Assembly: GCA_023300185.1 (NCBI GenBank)
Contig: CP097092.1
Span: 1,178,001-1,242,000, forward strand
Direction of reading: 5' to 3'
Origin: Lancefieldella parvula
Lineage (GTDB): Bacteria > Actinomycetota > Coriobacteriia > Coriobacteriales > Atopobiaceae
Length of the DNA stretch: 64,000 bases
The translations under genes were made by a program, and so were the position numbers. The notes beneath the pieces were generated by a model that did no database searches, was not told the origin of the DNA, and saw only the letters and a program-made list of their open reading frames with translations. This document shows positions 62,986-64,000 of this stretch, one piece after another (within the stretch, counting starts at the first letter, position 1; each line of letters begins with the position of its first letter).

Positions 62986-64000
62986 TTAGGCAATTTTCCA
63001 GCCGACGGTTTTCTCGCGCATGTTAACAAAATCAGCGTAGATGCCGCCTTCTGCCATCAGTGACTCGTGAGTGCCTCTTTGAACAATACGGCCCTTATCC
63101 AGGACAAGTATCTGATTTGCTTTACGCACCGTCTTTAGGCGATGGGCAATCATAATAACGGTCTTAGAGTTTGTGAGCTCTGCGATTGCACGCTGAAGTT
63201 CAAGCTCGTTTTCTGGATCAACATTAGCTGTTGCCTCATCAAGTACTACGATTGGCGCATCTTTTAAGATAGCGCGCGCAATAGAAAGACGCTGGCGCTC
63301 GCCGCCAGAAAGCATTGAGCCGCCTTCTCCTAAGCGTGTTTCGTATCCGTCAGGTAGTGCCTGGATAAACTCTTCACAGCAAGCACGCTTAGCTGCGTCA
63401 ACTACTTGCTCATGAGTTGCACTCTGGATTGCCAAACTTGATGTTGTTCTCAATGGTGTCATCAAACAGGAATACTCCCTGGAAATACGGTAGAGAAATT
63501 TTGGAGCAGGGCGTCAACCTTATAGTCGCGCACATCGCGTCCACCAAGGGTCACTTGACCTGCATTTACATCCCAAAAACGCTCAATTAGACGGACAAGC
63601 GTTGTTTTGCCAGATCCACTTGGACCCACAATGGCACAAGAGGTGCCTGCAGGAATAGATAGACTCACATCTTCAAGAATTTGCCTGTCATCGTAGCCAA
63701 AGGAAACATGAGAAAGCTCAATATCGTAGGAATCCGCTTTCTTCAAACCTTCTCCCTCGTCCATTGCGGGAGTGGCGAGAATAGCGTTTGTTTGTTCCAT
63801 TGCAATTTCAAGATTACGCAGAATAGTTGAGAAACGACCAGCAGATTCTAGGCGACTAAACAACATAAATGACATAACTACTACTGTTAAACAAGCAGCT
63901 GTATCAAGTATTCCAGATAGCCATAGTCCAACTGATACCAGGCACATGATAATGCTGGTGGCCTTGGAGATGACCATTTGCAAAACTGAGAAACGAAGCG
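62986..64000 (-). CDS. ABC exporter, C-terminal part, two frameshifts, runs off the window
   Basis: The 3' part of a fused ABC exporter. The end of the membrane domain, then Walker A (IVGPSGSGKTTLVRLI), Q-loop region, signature (MLSGGERQRLSIARAIL), Walker B (IVVLDEATANVDPENE) and the switch His (MIAHRLKT). Two +1 insertions lie close together: one near 63468-63472 (TTTCCAGG for TTTCAGG, VFQGVFLF expected) and one near 63430-63432 (CCAGAGTG for CCAAGTG). Both repair to a normal family sequence. Substrate not known; the start lies beyond 64000. Confidence 0.88.

Overview
The window reads as chromosome from an anaerobic, moderate-GC actinobacterium of the Coriobacteriia, most like the Atopobium/Lancefieldella group. 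This is inferred from the protein flavour (a DUF6541 membrane protein, a phosphocholine locus, a small 'RDxCG' protein, a full Tad/Flp pilus locus, D-lactate dehydrogenase) and not from a marker gene. I could not run any search, so family names rest on recognised motifs.

Layout. (1) 57-14232 is a surface-glycan locus: flippase, two LicD phosphotransferases, a GT2 glycosyltransferase, an LTA-synthase-like sulfatase-fold enzyme, a choline transporter (LicB), a fused choline-phosphate cytidylyltransferase/choline kinase (LicC-LicA) with a winged-helix N-terminus, rmlA/rmlD/rmlB and a DUF6541 polytopic protein. Together they would make and export a phosphocholine-decorated, dTDP-sugar-containing polymer. 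(2) 14263-31350 is core: tyrS, PBP1A, argR, a C39-like protein, phosphoglucomutase, rlmKL, kup, HAD phosphatase, ACT protein, CarD, cyclophilin and a tannase-B-like lipoprotein. (3) 31412-43921 is a composite accessory island after tRNA-Phe: 11-bp tandem repeats, truncated defence genes (methyltransferase, XRE regulator, ATPase), a decayed phage replication module (DUF2800, DUF2815, DNA polymerase), a strikingly AT-rich seven-gene cluster that looks like a new RiPP pathway (radical SAM, PqqD-domain protein, 69-aa precursor, NPP-type methyltransferase, DUF3784 protein, ABC exporter), and an IS3-family element. (4) 43964-46315 holds an XRE regulator and a DUF2207 membrane protein. (5) 46370-55793 is a Tad/Flp pilus operon without a prepilin peptidase. 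(6) 56208-64000 is core again: rsgA, a Ca2+-type P-ATPase, D-lactate dehydrogenase, pyruvate kinase, and the 3' part of an ABC exporter.

The two strongest leads are the RiPP cluster (36427-41987), whose Cys-free Val/Ala/Gly/Asn/Thr-rich precursor is reminiscent of polytheonamide-type cores, and a strongly over-represented DNA word, GGGTTTCTCGC (seven copies, in both coding and intergenic DNA), that could be a recombination, uptake or chromosome-organising signal.

Caution: at least seven indels break conserved genes (licCA, tyrS, rlmKL, kup, HAD, and twice in the ABC exporter). Several are housekeeping genes, so sequence error is likely and single-base oddities (Ser to Ala, Cys to Ser, in-frame TGA) need read-level confirmation.
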